From the NCBI RefSeq assembly GCF_009389715.1, contig NC_052399.1, positions 29,087,146 to 29,151,145 of the forward strand: DNA of 64,000 nucleotides, written 5' to 3'. A program made the position numbers and the translations under genes. This stretch comes from Phoenix dactylifera. Taxonomy: Eukaryota; Streptophyta; Magnoliopsida; Arecales; Arecaceae. Positions 47,590-57,883 of the stretch are shown here, piece after piece. The notes under the pieces were generated by a model, which saw only the letters and a program-made list of their open reading frames with translations, was not told the origin of the DNA and made no database searches. How positions within the stretch are numbered: the first letter of the stretch is position 1; each line of letters starts with the position of its first letter.

Positions 47590-48921
47590 AAGTACCGACA
47601 ATCACAGCAGAACTAGCAAGCTTTAGGCTTAAAACACGAGAAAGTGAGGATGAAAAAGTTGGTTACATTTGTTTTGTTTTCATTTACTTTACTGAAGGAT
47701 TATTTTGCTACTCCTTTTTGCAGCAGATTAGTTAAGCTTTCTGTTGCACAATGCTTTAATTTGTATCTGTATATATATAAAAGGAAATCTATTGCATCCA
47801 TACACTGATCTAGCATGCCAATTGATTCATGTCTTTTTTATCAGAAATTCAGAACCACAAAACATTTACCAGCCTCCCGAGCACTCGCTACTTTATGTCT
47901 CAAAAAGTCATGAATGGTAGGGAAGAAAGAGTGATCCGATTTCATTTTCAATTATCCTAGCATATGGTCTGCAGACATGGTCAGATGCCATATAGCACTT
48001 AGAAACTAACACCACAGATCATTCAGACTTTGCTGAAATAAAACTATTGCATGATATGAAGATGTAGTCCTCAGATCATTAGTCCTTTAACATCAGAATG
48101 AAAACCTGGATTTCCATCAAATGAAAAAAGAGTTGGTGTGCCATCTTCAACATCCTAGTCAATGTGTTATGGGTTATCTAAAATTTGTATAATTTAAAAT
48201 ATAAAGTTTTCTTAGCACAGTGGATATTCGGTGACTTGACATTAGTGTCCTAGAATCCTATTACTTTTTGCAGCCAAATAAGAGCTAGGTCCTCTTCCTT
48301 CAAATGTCATAAACATAAGTTAGAGATGAAACGAAAGCATATAATTTGATCTCTACACCATCAGAGGCCAAGCACTAGCAAGAGAGCAAGTAGGATGATC
48401 AACTTCACAGTAATTAATCCCTTTTCTTGTATATAAATTACAATTTGCGGTTGATTTTTAGTGGTGCTTCAATCAACATTTAAGGATCAAGAGAGCACTA
48501 GGCAGTAACAATTCAGAACTAAATGGCAGATTTAATAGTTTGTATCTTTCTAAGTTGCAGATCCTTCTCCAGTCAAATGAGGAAGAGATGGGTGTACCAG
48601 GTATATCTCCAAGAATAATTCCCTCTTTGCAATGTTGAGGAAGACAAACTGCTGGCACCTTGCTACGATGTTGATACTGGTCGAGAGACACTGATCTGGA
48701 AATTCAGTAAGCACCAAGTTTCAGAGATTGCAATACATTAGCCAAGCATCTAGATTGTTTCAACTATTCTTATCCTTGTCAAGAATTATATGGCTCGTAG
48801 TGATCACTAGCCGGCCGATGACTTCATCATTTTGCTTGCACCAGAGAAACTGTAGTGGTTTTGCAGGGGCTAGTGGAATGCACTATAGAATCAATTGAAG
48901 TAAAATCATTGACAATAATAA
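47590..48921. other. Convergent 3' regions of PP1 and the PPR gene
   Basis: PP1 (plus) and the PPR gene (minus) face each other across this stretch, which should hold both 3' UTRs. No additional coding signal. Confidence 0.5.
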
Positions 48922-50682
48922 TCACAATGTACAAAACTCTAGACCTGAAAACCAGCTTCGTGCAGCCTCCTTTCTCAATCCGCTCGCATCCAATCTCTCC
49001 CTCAAATTCTCCTTTTCTTCCCACAATCTTCCTTCAGCATATATATTCGACAACAACACATACGGCCCATCCTTCTGTGGCTCCAATTTCATAACCTTCT
49101 CTGCAGACCTCTGTCCCAATTCCATCTCCCCATGAATTTCACAAGCTCCAAGAAGAGCTTCCCATGCCAACGGATCCATTTCTATCCCCATCTCCCCTAT
49201 GAACCTCTCAGCTTCTTTCAACCTCCCGGAACGACCCAACATATCAACAACACAAGCACAATGTTCCCTCTTTGGCTTAACTCTGTAATGGGTCACCATA
49301 GAGTTGAAAATTCTAATCCCATCATCCACAAGACCTCCATGGCTGCATGCAGATAGGCCTGCAAGAAAAGTAACAGCATCCGGCTTAAATCCTTTGCTCT
49401 CCATTGATCCAAAGATTTCGAGAGCCTCTCTTCCCTTCCCATGCTGACCAAGCCCAAGAATCATCACAGTCCAGGACACCACATCACGGCTCCTCATAGT
49501 TTCGAACACCACCCGAGCATCTTCCAAGCTACCGCACTTGAAATACAAATCTACTAGAGCATTCCCCACCATTACATCCGATGAGAACTCTGACTTGACA
49601 ATCCTACAATGAACCATCCTTCCATGCTCAAGGCTTGCCAGGAAACTGAATGCTGGTAATACACTAGCGAAGCAAAATTCATTCTCCATAACACCGGATG
49701 TCACCATCTCTTTGTAGAAGCTTGCTGCTTCCTCTGCCAGCCCATTCTGCACCAGCCCTGCAATCAGTGCAGTCCAAGAGATGATGTTTGGCTCCGAAAC
49801 CCTCCGAAAGGCTGCAACCATAGAATCCATCCCTCCTCCACATTTGGAATACATGGTTATGAGAGCATTCCCAATGGGAGCATCTGACACCAAGCCAACC
49901 TTCCATGCACACCCATGGAGCTGCATGCCGAACCTCAAATCTTCTCTCTCCAAGCACGTTTTTAGTACAGTTGTAAACGTGAAGGAATCGAAGCTTCCAT
50001 TTCCCTCCCTTCTCATTCGAGAAAAGATCTCCATGGCATGGCATTTGCTCCCCCTCCGAGCACACACATCAATCATGATGTTGAAAGAGACTGCATCCAA
50101 TTCAGCAATCTCCTCGAACGCACAAAGTGCTTCCTTTAGCCCTCTACACCTCTCATATCCGTTCACCATCGCACTCCCCACGAATTCATCCGAGTTGAGT
50201 CCAAATCTGATCGAGTGTGCATGGATTTGCTCCACAAAGTGAGATTCTTTCATGCCGTCAGAGGCAGCGAGCAACGAGGAGAAGGTGATGTTGTTAGGCT
50301 TCACGCCATCGGCCAGCATTTGAGAGTAGAGTCGGAGAGGCTCGAATGCGTTGCGGTTGATACGGATTTGAGCTGAGATCATGGTGTTATAAGAGACGGC
50401 GTCTCTCGTGGGCATTACGTCGAACAGCTGATGGGCTCGGCGAGCGAAGCCGCACCGGTAGTAGAGGCTGAGGAGCTTGTTCCAGAGAGAGAGGGAACGG
50501 TCGAGCGACTCGTGGAGTTTTTGGAGGCGGGCGTGCGCGGCTGCGCCGCGGCGGGCGTCCCCCGCGGCCGTGCACGAGTCCAGGAAGTAGGCTAAGCGGT
50601 GTAAATCGAAGGAAACGGCGTCGGCGGAGAGAGGTTTGAGGAGATTTAGCGGGTTGCCCATACGAAACCGATATGCTTCCAA
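48922..50682 (-). CDS. PLS-class pentatricopeptide repeat protein (E subgroup), single exon
   Basis: RNA-binding PPR protein of the plant organelle type, expected in mitochondria or plastids, where this class recognises C-to-U editing sites. The intronless frame gives 586 residues (an alternative start at 50661, MGNPLN, would give 579). Repeats of 31-36 residues run from about 65 to 480, for example LFDVMPTRDAVSYNTMI, GNALVDLYFKCGSLEDARVVF and SRDVVSWTVMILGLGQHGK. An E-type end follows (WEALLGACEIHGEMELG, GPYVLLSNIYAEGRLWEE). It stops at LRKEAARSWFSGLEFCTL, where many relatives continue with E+/DYW, so there is no DYW deaminase domain. The GC-rich N-terminal part contrasts with its AT-rich flanks. 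The exact target RNA cannot be told from sequence. Confidence 0.93.
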   Translation of the reverse strand: MEAYRFRMGNPLNLLKPLSADAVSFDLHRLAYFLDSCTAAGDARRGAAAHARLQKLHESLDRSLSLWNKLLSLYYRCGFARRAHQLFDVMPTRDAVSYNTMISAQIRINRNAFEPLRLYSQMLADGVKPNNITFSSLLAASDGMKESHFVEQIHAHSIRFGLNSDEFVGSAMVNGYERCRGLKEALCAFEEIAELDAVSFNIMIDVCARRGSKCHAMEIFSRMRREGNGSFDSFTFTTVLKTCLEREDLRFGMQLHGCAWKVGLVSDAPIGNALITMYSKCGGGMDSMVAAFRRVSEPNIISWTALIAGLVQNGLAEEAASFYKEMVTSGVMENEFCFASVLPAFSFLASLEHGRMVHCRIVKSEFSSDVMVGNALVDLYFKCGSLEDARVVFETMRSRDVVSWTVMILGLGQHGKGREALEIFGSMESKGFKPDAVTFLAGLSACSHGGLVDDGIRIFNSMVTHYRVKPKREHCACVVDMLGRSGRLKEAERFIGEMGIEMDPLAWEALLGACEIHGEMELGQRSAEKVMKLEPQKDGPYVLLSNIYAEGRLWEEKENLRERLDASGLRKEAARSWFSGLEFCTL

Positions 50683-51024
50683 GTTCTTTGCACGACTTGC
50701 GTACCAACCAAGTCAATGTGGCGGGAAATTCATGCATCCGCGCCTCTCTTCTCCATGCTTACACAGGGGTTCGGGTTGTATGAAACAATGATCGCGACGT
50801 CGTCCGTTGGATTGCGCACCACACGGCTCTCAAAGCACTTTAAACTCTCCTATTCATCTTTTGCACACATCTTAAAGCACTTTAATATTTACAAGAACTA
50901 CCTGGCTTTGGGCGAAGAAAGGTGAATCATTCTTCATACAAAAGATATAATCCCCACCCTACAAATAATGGTCCTTTCCTAGAGTTTTGCTTTAAATCTC
51001 TATATTTAAATGGTGAGCCAACTT

Positions 51025-51366
51025 TAGCATTGTGATCTAAGATCGCCGGCGTTCCTCGTTCTATGATAATATGATCTTCAATGATATCCATGATTAACCT
51101 GTTTGATTTATCATGAGAATCCAATATTATTAACCATATAATACTAAAACTATCCGTGATATATTTCATATATTCTATAAATTTTTATTGGGACTAAGGA
51201 GGTATTTTTATCTCCAAACTTCTATCCAACATCACTATTATTGGGTGATCTTGGAAACATATCCTCAATGATGGGTTCAACATCAGTGCATTGGACGATC
51301 ATTTTAGGACTAGAGGTGATTTGAGATCCCTACCTATAGAATCACTGAGGTTCAACTAAACATAGT
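51025..51366. mobile_element. Second, degenerate Tourist-like MITE copy, split by an LTR
   Basis: The sequence follows the 18598-19169 element in order: GTGATCTAAGATC, then CATGA(T/G)TAA.CTGTTTG, CATGAGAAT.CAA, CCATATAATAC.AAAACTA, TATTCTATAAA, TTTTTATC.C, and GGTGATCTTG. It breaks off at 51366; the next few bases of the family pattern (AGTGATTTAGTTC) resume at about 52106 after an inserted LTR. The TIRs have decayed. It sits about 340 bp upstream of the PPR start codon. Confidence 0.65.
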
Positions 51367-52103
51367 TATTGCTGGAAATTGGACCCGGGGCGGCCGTCGG
51401 CTGAGAGGGTGGAGCTCCGGCGAGAACTGGCGGACGGCGATCCGTCGGCGGGCGGCATCCTCCGTAGGGTCTGTAAAAAAGCCGGTGGTCGGGGTTTCCG
51501 GCGCCGGCCCTCCGATGCCTAAATCAGAGGGGGGCAAAAGCATAGGGAAAAATGTATATCCAGAGTTTCAGCGTCCAGCCCCTCTAAGATGGGAGGGTTC
51601 CCCTTTTATAGAGGGGTACTGGATTACCTGTGATATGACGGGGTGGAGTTACCGTATGATTGAGCATGTCGTATGAATTAATGCAGGATTGTGTGAATTA
51701 ATGCCTTGCCGTAGGAGATTAGGCTGGGCCAAGGAGCTGTCATGGCTGATCAGACGCAACCGAGCAGATTTGCCGTGGAGGGCTTGAGATCTGTAGATAG
51801 CAGGAGCCATGCGTATTAATTGTTGAGTAAGCCGGAAGTCTGCAGAGCCCATACGCATTAATTGTTGAGTAAGCCGGAGGTCTGCAGAGTCCATGCTCAT
51901 TAATTGTTAGCGGCGGCGGTAGGGGATGGTCTCTGGTTGAGCTGCAGAAGGATGTGACCGCGGCAGGTGGATGGTGAGGTCAGGCTTCCGAGGTCGGGAG
52001 CTCTCAGGTCGGGCGTCAGGTCGGGCGTTTGAGGTCAAATGCCTCTGATCACGTGCTAGTGACGTACTCATGTGCTTTGGGGGGACTTGTATTTCCCCCA
52101 ACA
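51367..52103 (-). mobile_element. Solo LTR, probably Ty3/gypsy type (fossil)
   Basis: A GC-rich 737-bp block interrupts the MITE remnant and is bordered by the 5-bp direct repeat ATAGT (51362-51366 and 52104-52108). It has TGTTG/CAACA-type ends. On the minus strand it shows a TATA box (CTATAAAAGG, about 51600) followed by a region ending in CTGATTTAGGCATCGGAGGG-like sequence, as in monocot Gypsy LTRs. A roughly 47-bp unit (ATTAATTGTTGAGTAAGCCGG) is repeated near 51815-51905 in the promoter part. There is no internal region or second LTR, so it is a solo LTR left by recombination. It looks moderately young because the ends are still clear. Confidence 0.7.
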
Positions 52104-52718
52104 ATAGTGATTTAGTTCGGTGTACGAATTGAAATTCTCTTCTCGGAGATGTTTAAAGCTTTTCGCATTAAAACTAGGGTTCGTGGCTACATGCACAACA
52201 ATGGGTAATGTTGACAAACTGTCTTAAGATAGCAAAGCATTGTATTTGATTCATTAAACTATTTTCTATATGCTTATTCCCTTGCACTTTGCAACAAAAA
52301 AAAGGAACTATTTTGTTATTGGCCAAAAATCATCACATGGGCATAAGATTTCTCTAAGATGCCGTACCTTATTCATATCATGTATGGATTAGCTTGCCAT
52401 CATCTCTGTTCTCTAAGGTAGACTCTTTTATAGAAGATAGTATTTTGAAGCAAAAGGTAAATGAATCTCATGTAATGCAAGATTCCTTTCACATAAACAA
52501 GGACAATAACCTAGCTAATCAGCCAAGGGATATGAGCTTATAGCTTTTAATATTTTTTTATCAAAAGACAGAAGACCAGATTTGGTAGGCTTTGGGGTCG
52601 GTGGCCCACCTTGGTTATTTAAGTTGAAAGGATTTGAATTTTAGGTAAATTTTAGAAATGAAAAAGAAACATGACCTGCGTGTATATGTCAATAGTGAAG
52701 CTATTGACATGATTTTAT
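52104..52718. other. Intergenic DNA with the tail of the split MITE
   Basis: The first 20-30 bases continue the MITE pattern. The remainder is AT-rich with nothing recognised. Confidence 0.4.
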
Positions 52719-53044
52719 GTATATATATTTTTGTTGAAAAATAGGGGGGGTAGGCGAGGACACCTCACCCGCATAGCAGCCTCCATTGGCCCCCCTCTAC
52801 CAGAAAATATTCGATGCAGGTAGAAATTTTGCACATACCCTCATCGACCCGTGGGTCCCCCACGTGTGAGTATATCACCTCAGCACCACCTCAATGCCAA
52901 CTGGACCAGATAGCGCTCCCATCGAGCGTATCTAGGTGGGAGACATCCGGCCCCCAACATTTAATCGACGCCTGCGCATTTCGAACCTGAACTACGCCGG
53001 TGGAAGCAAAGCTCCGTTCCAACTGTGCTACCACCTTGATGGCA
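52719..53044 (-). mobile_element. tRNA-derived SINE
   Basis: Read on the minus strand from about 53044, the head contains an A box (TAGCACAGTTGG, 53030-53019) and, 31 bp further, a B box (GGTTCGAAATGC, 52987-52976), the split Pol III promoter of tRNA-like SINEs. The body of about 230 bp is GC-rich, and the end is C-rich then A/T-rich. GATTTTAT occurs on both sides (52711-52718 and 53045-53052), a plausible target duplication. No SINE family name can be assigned from memory. Confidence 0.75.
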
Positions 53045-53052
53045 GATTTTAT

Positions 53053-54460
53053 ATTTGTTTAGGTCGGTTCATATCTTGGCCCAACTCAAAGTTCTAAATT
53101 CCTTGATCTACATCTATCTTCCTAAAGAATTTGCATCCTTGGTCTATGACCTATCTCCTAAAAGCTTGTATTATATGAAGCTAAAGAATCTCACCTTAGA
53201 AAGGATATTTAATCGTATTTGTTTTGTCTTCTAAAGTCTTTTTAGAGATTAATCATCAACTACTTATTGTATCACAGGTATAAATATACTTGCTAGATAT
53301 TAAGGGCAAATAAAATAAATGATCTTATATACACTCGTATTTGTTCATGCAAACAAAACTTGCTTTCCAATTGAATACAATGTAGGGTTATTCCAGTAAA
53401 GCATTGTATCAAATAAATACATACTAGATATTAGTTATAACTGTCACTTACTTTCAAGGTTCAAGTAACTTGTTTTTTTTTTTTCCATTTTCTTATGATT
53501 TATAACTTGCTTTGACAAAATTTTATACTTTTTTGCTGTCCATATTTTAAATGAGCATAACTATAGTTATTATAAGCTGTATATTAGATATTTATTTATC
53601 CTTAGCATAGAATACACTTTTGTATTATTGAATCATACTTACTCTAATAGTTAAGTATCACATTTGTAGAATTTTAATTTATCTTTTAATTGAGAGTTTA
53701 AAGCATGTATTTTCTCTTAAAATCACTTTCATCCTATCGACACTTCTTTTATAACATAATCAATATGTTACCATTTTGAATATACGTTGCAATAAAAATA
53801 ATTGGTTTAGAGGGATTTAGAATAGCAAACATAAATAGTGGAGAAAAAAAATGTTCTTTGGCTATGATTACTATTAGTTCAACAAATTTATTCTTATTTA
53901 TTTATATATGGAGACTCGGCTTTATTCAAATGAATCTCTACTTATATCCTATCAGATCTAGATCAAATAATGAAGATTCAACATTAATGATCTAAATCGT
54001 TGAATGTGATCTATTATCTCTAAATTATTTGTACATGAAATTTCATATGATTTAAAGATATTTAGATCATGCATCAAATAGTTAAAAAATTAGATAATTT
54101 GAATAATATAAAAATAATATATTATTTGACTATTAAATGTGGAATTTTCGAATGATATGATTTTTATTGTATAAGTAGTTTAGAGATAACAAATCACATC
54201 CAATATTCTGAATCATCGATATGAAACTCGTATCATCTTATTTAGACTCGATTGGATATGAGTAGAGATGTACTCAAGTATAAAAAATTAGACTCGTATC
54301 CCTCTATCTAGCACAGTTGTGCATGTTATAAGATGCTTTTTTTTTCTTGCTAATGTACACTGATCCTGTTAATCAGCAGAGAAAAAGTACCATAATCCTG
54401 TTAATCAGCATAGAAAAGTACCATGTCTCACGCGGAGTGCAACTTTAGAGCTTAGCAATT
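53053..54460. other. AT-rich intergenic DNA
   Basis: No coding frame and no paired transposon ends recognised. The short direct repeat AATCCTGTTAATCAGCA..AGAAAA occurs twice at about 54362-54417. Confidence 0.4.
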
Positions 54461-54469
54461 ATTTATCTA

Positions 54470-55060
54470 CAGGGAAACATAATTTGGTCATAAAAGGTGT
54501 CACATTCTGTGGTTCCACTAGAGTTGCCGGGGAGCATAAGAGATGGTGGAATCCTTTGGGGGTAGGGCCCACGTGTTTGACAAACGAGCGGTGCGGCTCC
54601 CTTCCCGGAAGCTGCAGGCGACGCCAGCTGAGCCTCAGCCCGCACCGTTCGAAACAAGCCCAATCCCGCGGACGGTAAGGTCCACATGCGGTCAGGCCAG
54701 TTGTTCCCTGGGGCCCACTGTCGCCGTCTACTTCCCTCTTCTCGAGACCCTTAATTGTATCCAATTATATCACGCCACGCGTCTCTGGCGCTGCCCCGCT
54801 ATCTCGCGAGTCGCGACAGAGACCGAGACCGAGACCGAGACCCGAGACCAGCCAACCAGCCCAAGACCCGACGCTCTTTTCTCGAAGATTAATTTTAGTC
54901 CCTTATTTACCCTCCACCTCATCATTAAATCTCCAAATGCCCCTCTCCATCCGACGGCTGGAATCGCCCGTCTCATCATTGTGTGATCGCTCGTCCGCCG
55001 TCTCGCCCCTCGACTTCCCATTACGCCGATCGCCAGCCCCGAACTATTAACACCGTCACG
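54470..55060 (+). promoter_or_regulatory. GC-rich distal upstream region of EXO70
   Basis: A GC-rich stretch with no supported gene. It contains CCCACGTGTTTG (a G-box core) near 54568 and a short minisatellite of GAGACC hexamers at about 54820-54848. Its composition suggests open promoter DNA, now separated from the gene by the MITE at 55078-55459. Confidence 0.35.
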
Positions 55061-55077
55061 ATGGAAATAATATTTTT

Positions 55078-55459
55078 TAGATTTTTTTCATAAATACCTA
55101 TCTAAATATCAAATTTTATGTAAATATTTTTTAAAATTAATATATATATATCCTCCTAAAATATTTATTTTGCTATTTTATTTTTTATTTTTAATTTTAC
55201 ATATATATATATATCTACACCATTTAATGTCATTAAAAAATTAACAATTTTAAATTAAAATAACTAAAATATCTTTAATGAACATATGTGCAAAAAAAAT
55301 ATTTACAAGACTATCGCAGTAAAAAATAAAAATAAATATGATTTTTATTAATAATGTTAGAAGGACCCTTATATTAAAAATATATGAGAATAAAAAATAA
55401 TATAAATTTTAAAAAATATTTATATAAATTTAAATTTTTAGAAAAATATTTGTGCAAAA
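55078..55459 (+). mobile_element. Long-TIR AT-rich MITE, copy 3 (upstream of EXO70)
   Basis: The ends TTTTTTCATAAATACCTATC and (reversed) TTTTTTGCACAAATATTTTTC are inverted repeats, and the core TTTTAAATTAAAATAACTAA matches copies 1 and 2. The element is bordered on both sides by AAATAATATTTTT (about 55065-55077 and 55460-55472). A target duplication of about 9-12 bp fits a Mutator-type origin better than PIF or hAT. It lies 519 bp before the EXO70 start codon. It is the most AT-rich and probably the most diverged of the three copies. Confidence 0.8.
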
Positions 55460-55791
55460 AAATAATATTTTTCCCCATATTATATGCACTGAATTAGAAT
55501 TTTAGTTTTAAAGTAACGTAAGAGAATTTCAAACAGCACCGTTATTTTTCACCGACAGTCAGAAGTCATCCTAACCGGTGTCCGAAATCGCCCGCCATAA
55601 AGTGGCCTGAATCTGATATCCACGGCGGAGATTCTCCAAACCAATGACCACTTCTTTATCAATCTCGCACCGGGATCAAATCCGAGAGAATCTCTATTTT
55701 ATTGTCTGAACCGGTGTCGTCATACCAACCGTCCGATCAGTAGTCCTCAAGTGAAGCTGGAACGCCTTCGTCGGAATATCGTCGCCATTTG

Positions 55792-55805
55792 AGTCAACGG
55801 TCAAA
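55792..55805 (+). promoter_or_regulatory. Paired W-boxes in the EXO70 proximal promoter
   Basis: AGTCAA and GGTCAA (TTGACT and TTGACC on the other strand) are separated by one base, about 180 bp before the ATG. Clustered W-boxes are typical of WRKY-controlled defence genes, and some EXO70 members act in immunity; any link here is inference. Confidence 0.45.
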
Positions 55806-55978
55806 CCTCACCTTCGGCTGTCTCCTCCCCACCTCGCTCTCCCGCCCCCTCTTCTCTCCTGGCCCAAAGAGAGAGAGATTGAGACGAGAGTCCACGGTTG
55901 CCTGTCAATACTATTTTGGCTTCCAACCTCTCTCTATTTATCTTCGATCACTGCCGTTGAGGACATCCTATCACTTCG

Positions 55979-57883
55979 ATGATGGACGACTACGGAGGCG
56001 TGATCGCGTCGCCGGCGGCGGAGGGGGAGCTGGAGGCGGCGGAGCGGGAGATCATGCGGTGGGACTCGGTGTCCCAGGCTGCCGAAGACCGGATGCTCTT
56101 CGACGGCGGGCACCGCTCCGACGCCGAGCGGTTCCTCCGCGCCGTCGACGAGATCCGCCGCTCCATCAAGGGCCCCATCGTCGTTGGCAGCCCCCGCCGG
56201 TCGTCGTCCTCCTCCTCCGGGTCCACGTCGGCGAACGCGATCCAGATCGCGATGGCCAAGCTGGAGGATGAGTTCAGTAATATACTGGTTTCTAGAGTCA
56301 ACGAGTTCGAGATCGAGTCGCTCGTCGATCTGAGCTCGCTGTCGATGTCGATGGAGGAGGATTCGGCCGGCGGCGATATCTCCGATGCAGAGGGCGGCGA
56401 GGACTGGAGTCTCCGGCCGTCGGGATCGGAGGGGAGCAGCCTGGGGCACAGCAGGAAGAGCAGCAGCTACCAGTCGACGAGAAGCGTCCGGGAGATCGAG
56501 CTGGTGCCGGAGGACGCGATCGCGGATCTCCGGAGCATTGCGGAGCGGATGATCGCCTCCGGCTATGGCCGGGAGTGCGTCCAGGTGTACGGCTCCGCCC
56601 GGAAGGCGGTGGTGGACTTGTGCTTCCGGCAGCTCGGCGTCGAGAAGCTTAGCATCGGCGACGTCCAGCGCCTCGAGTGGGACGCCCTCGAGGCCAAGAT
56701 CCGCCGCTGGATCCGGGCCGCCCGGGCCTGCATCCGGATCGTCTTCGCCAGCGAGCGCCGCCTCTGCGAGCGCGTCTTCGACGGCCTCGGCGGCGTCCCC
56801 GGTGGCGACGACGCCCCCTTCAACGAGACTGTCAAGGGCGCGGCCATCCAGCTCTTCGGCTTCGCCGAGGCCATCAGCATCGGCCGCCGGTCCCCGGAGA
56901 AGCTCTTCAAGATCCTCGACCTCCACGACGCCATCTCCGACCTCCTGCCGGACGTAGCCGCCCTGTTCCGCTCCCGGTCTTCCGGGTCCATCTACACCCA
57001 GGCCGCCGGCATCCTTTCCCGCCTTGCCGAGGCCGTCCGGGGTATCCTCTCCGAGTTCGAGAACGCCGTCCTCCGGGATCCCTCCAAGATCCCGGTCCCT
57101 GGCGGCACCATCCACCCGCTGACTCGCTATGTGATGAACTACATCAGCCTCATCTCTGATTACAAGCAGACTCTGGTCGAGCTCATCGTCACGTGCCCGT
57201 CGGCGAGCTCGCGGTTCGCCGGTGAGGATCCGGGTGCTGGTGGCCCGGAGATCGACTTCCCGGAGCCGGAGAACCCGTCACCACTGGCCGCCCACTTGAT
57301 CTGGATCATCGTTATACTCCAGCACAATCTTGAAAACAAGGCCAATCTCTACAAGGACAATGCCCTCTCCCATCTCTTCTTGATGAACAACGTGCACTAT
57401 ATTGTCCATAAGGTGAAGGGCTCGCCGGAGCTCCGGCAGCTGATCGGAGATGACTACTTGAGGAAGCTGACAGCGAAGTTCCGGCAGTCAGCAACTAGAT
57501 ACCAGAGGGCGACATGGGTGAGGATCCTCTACTGTTTGAGGGATGAGGGAATTCATGTGAGCGGGAGCTTCTCTTCCGGGGTTTCCAAATCGACGCTGAG
57601 GGAGAGGTTCAGGGCTTTCAATGCGGCCTTTGATGAGGTCCACCGGACTCAGGCAGCATGGTTGGTGCCGGACACTCAGCTGAGAGAGGAGCTGAGGATT
57701 TCGATATCGGAGAAGCTGTTGCCGGCCTACCGGTCCTTCCTTGGCCGGTTCCGGCATCATATAGAGAGTGGTAGGCACCCTGAGATGTATATCAAGTATT
57801 CGGTTGAGGATCTAGAGGCGGCCTTATCTGATTTCTTTGAAGGGTGCACACCTTCTCCACTCAACAGGAGAAGATCACATTGA
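55979..57883 (+). CDS. EXO70: Exocyst subunit EXO70 (D/F-type), intronless
   Basis: Subunit of the exocyst complex that tethers secretory vesicles to the plasma membrane. It is a single exon of 634 residues, normal full length for the family. The N-terminal part (MRWDSVSQAAEDRMLF) leads into a helical region. The Pfam-type EXO70 core starts at about 180 with IADLRSIAERMIASGYGREC and continues through KLSIGDVQRLEWDALEAKI, SIGRRSPEKLFKILDLHDAI, GGTIHPLTRYVMNYISLISD and, at the end, YIKYSVEDLEAALSDFFEG. These phrases fit the EXO70D or F branch rather than A1 or B; the branch call is from memory. The first of two adjacent ATGs is used. The 5' half is extremely GC-rich, declining towards the end, the gradient typical of commelinid monocots. 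Confidence 0.95.
   Translation: MMDDYGGVIASPAAEGELEAAEREIMRWDSVSQAAEDRMLFDGGHRSDAERFLRAVDEIRRSIKGPIVVGSPRRSSSSSSGSTSANAIQIAMAKLEDEFSNILVSRVNEFEIESLVDLSSLSMSMEEDSAGGDISDAEGGEDWSLRPSGSEGSSLGHSRKSSSYQSTRSVREIELVPEDAIADLRSIAERMIASGYGRECVQVYGSARKAVVDLCFRQLGVEKLSIGDVQRLEWDALEAKIRRWIRAARACIRIVFASERRLCERVFDGLGGVPGGDDAPFNETVKGAAIQLFGFAEAISIGRRSPEKLFKILDLHDAISDLLPDVAALFRSRSSGSIYTQAAGILSRLAEAVRGILSEFENAVLRDPSKIPVPGGTIHPLTRYVMNYISLISDYKQTLVELIVTCPSASSRFAGEDPGAGGPEIDFPEPENPSPLAAHLIWIIVILQHNLENKANLYKDNALSHLFLMNNVHYIVHKVKGSPELRQLIGDDYLRKLTAKFRQSATRYQRATWVRILYCLRDEGIHVSGSFSSGVSKSTLRERFRAFNAAFDEVHRTQAAWLVPDTQLREELRISISEKLLPAYRSFLGRFRHHIESGRHPEMYIKYSVEDLEAALSDFFEGCTPSPLNRRRSH

Noticed and set aside
55934-57115. 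393-codon minus-strand frame opposite EXO70
   Set aside because: Antisense shadow of the very GC-rich EXO70 5' half, with Asp/Gly/Arg-rich content typical of such shadows.
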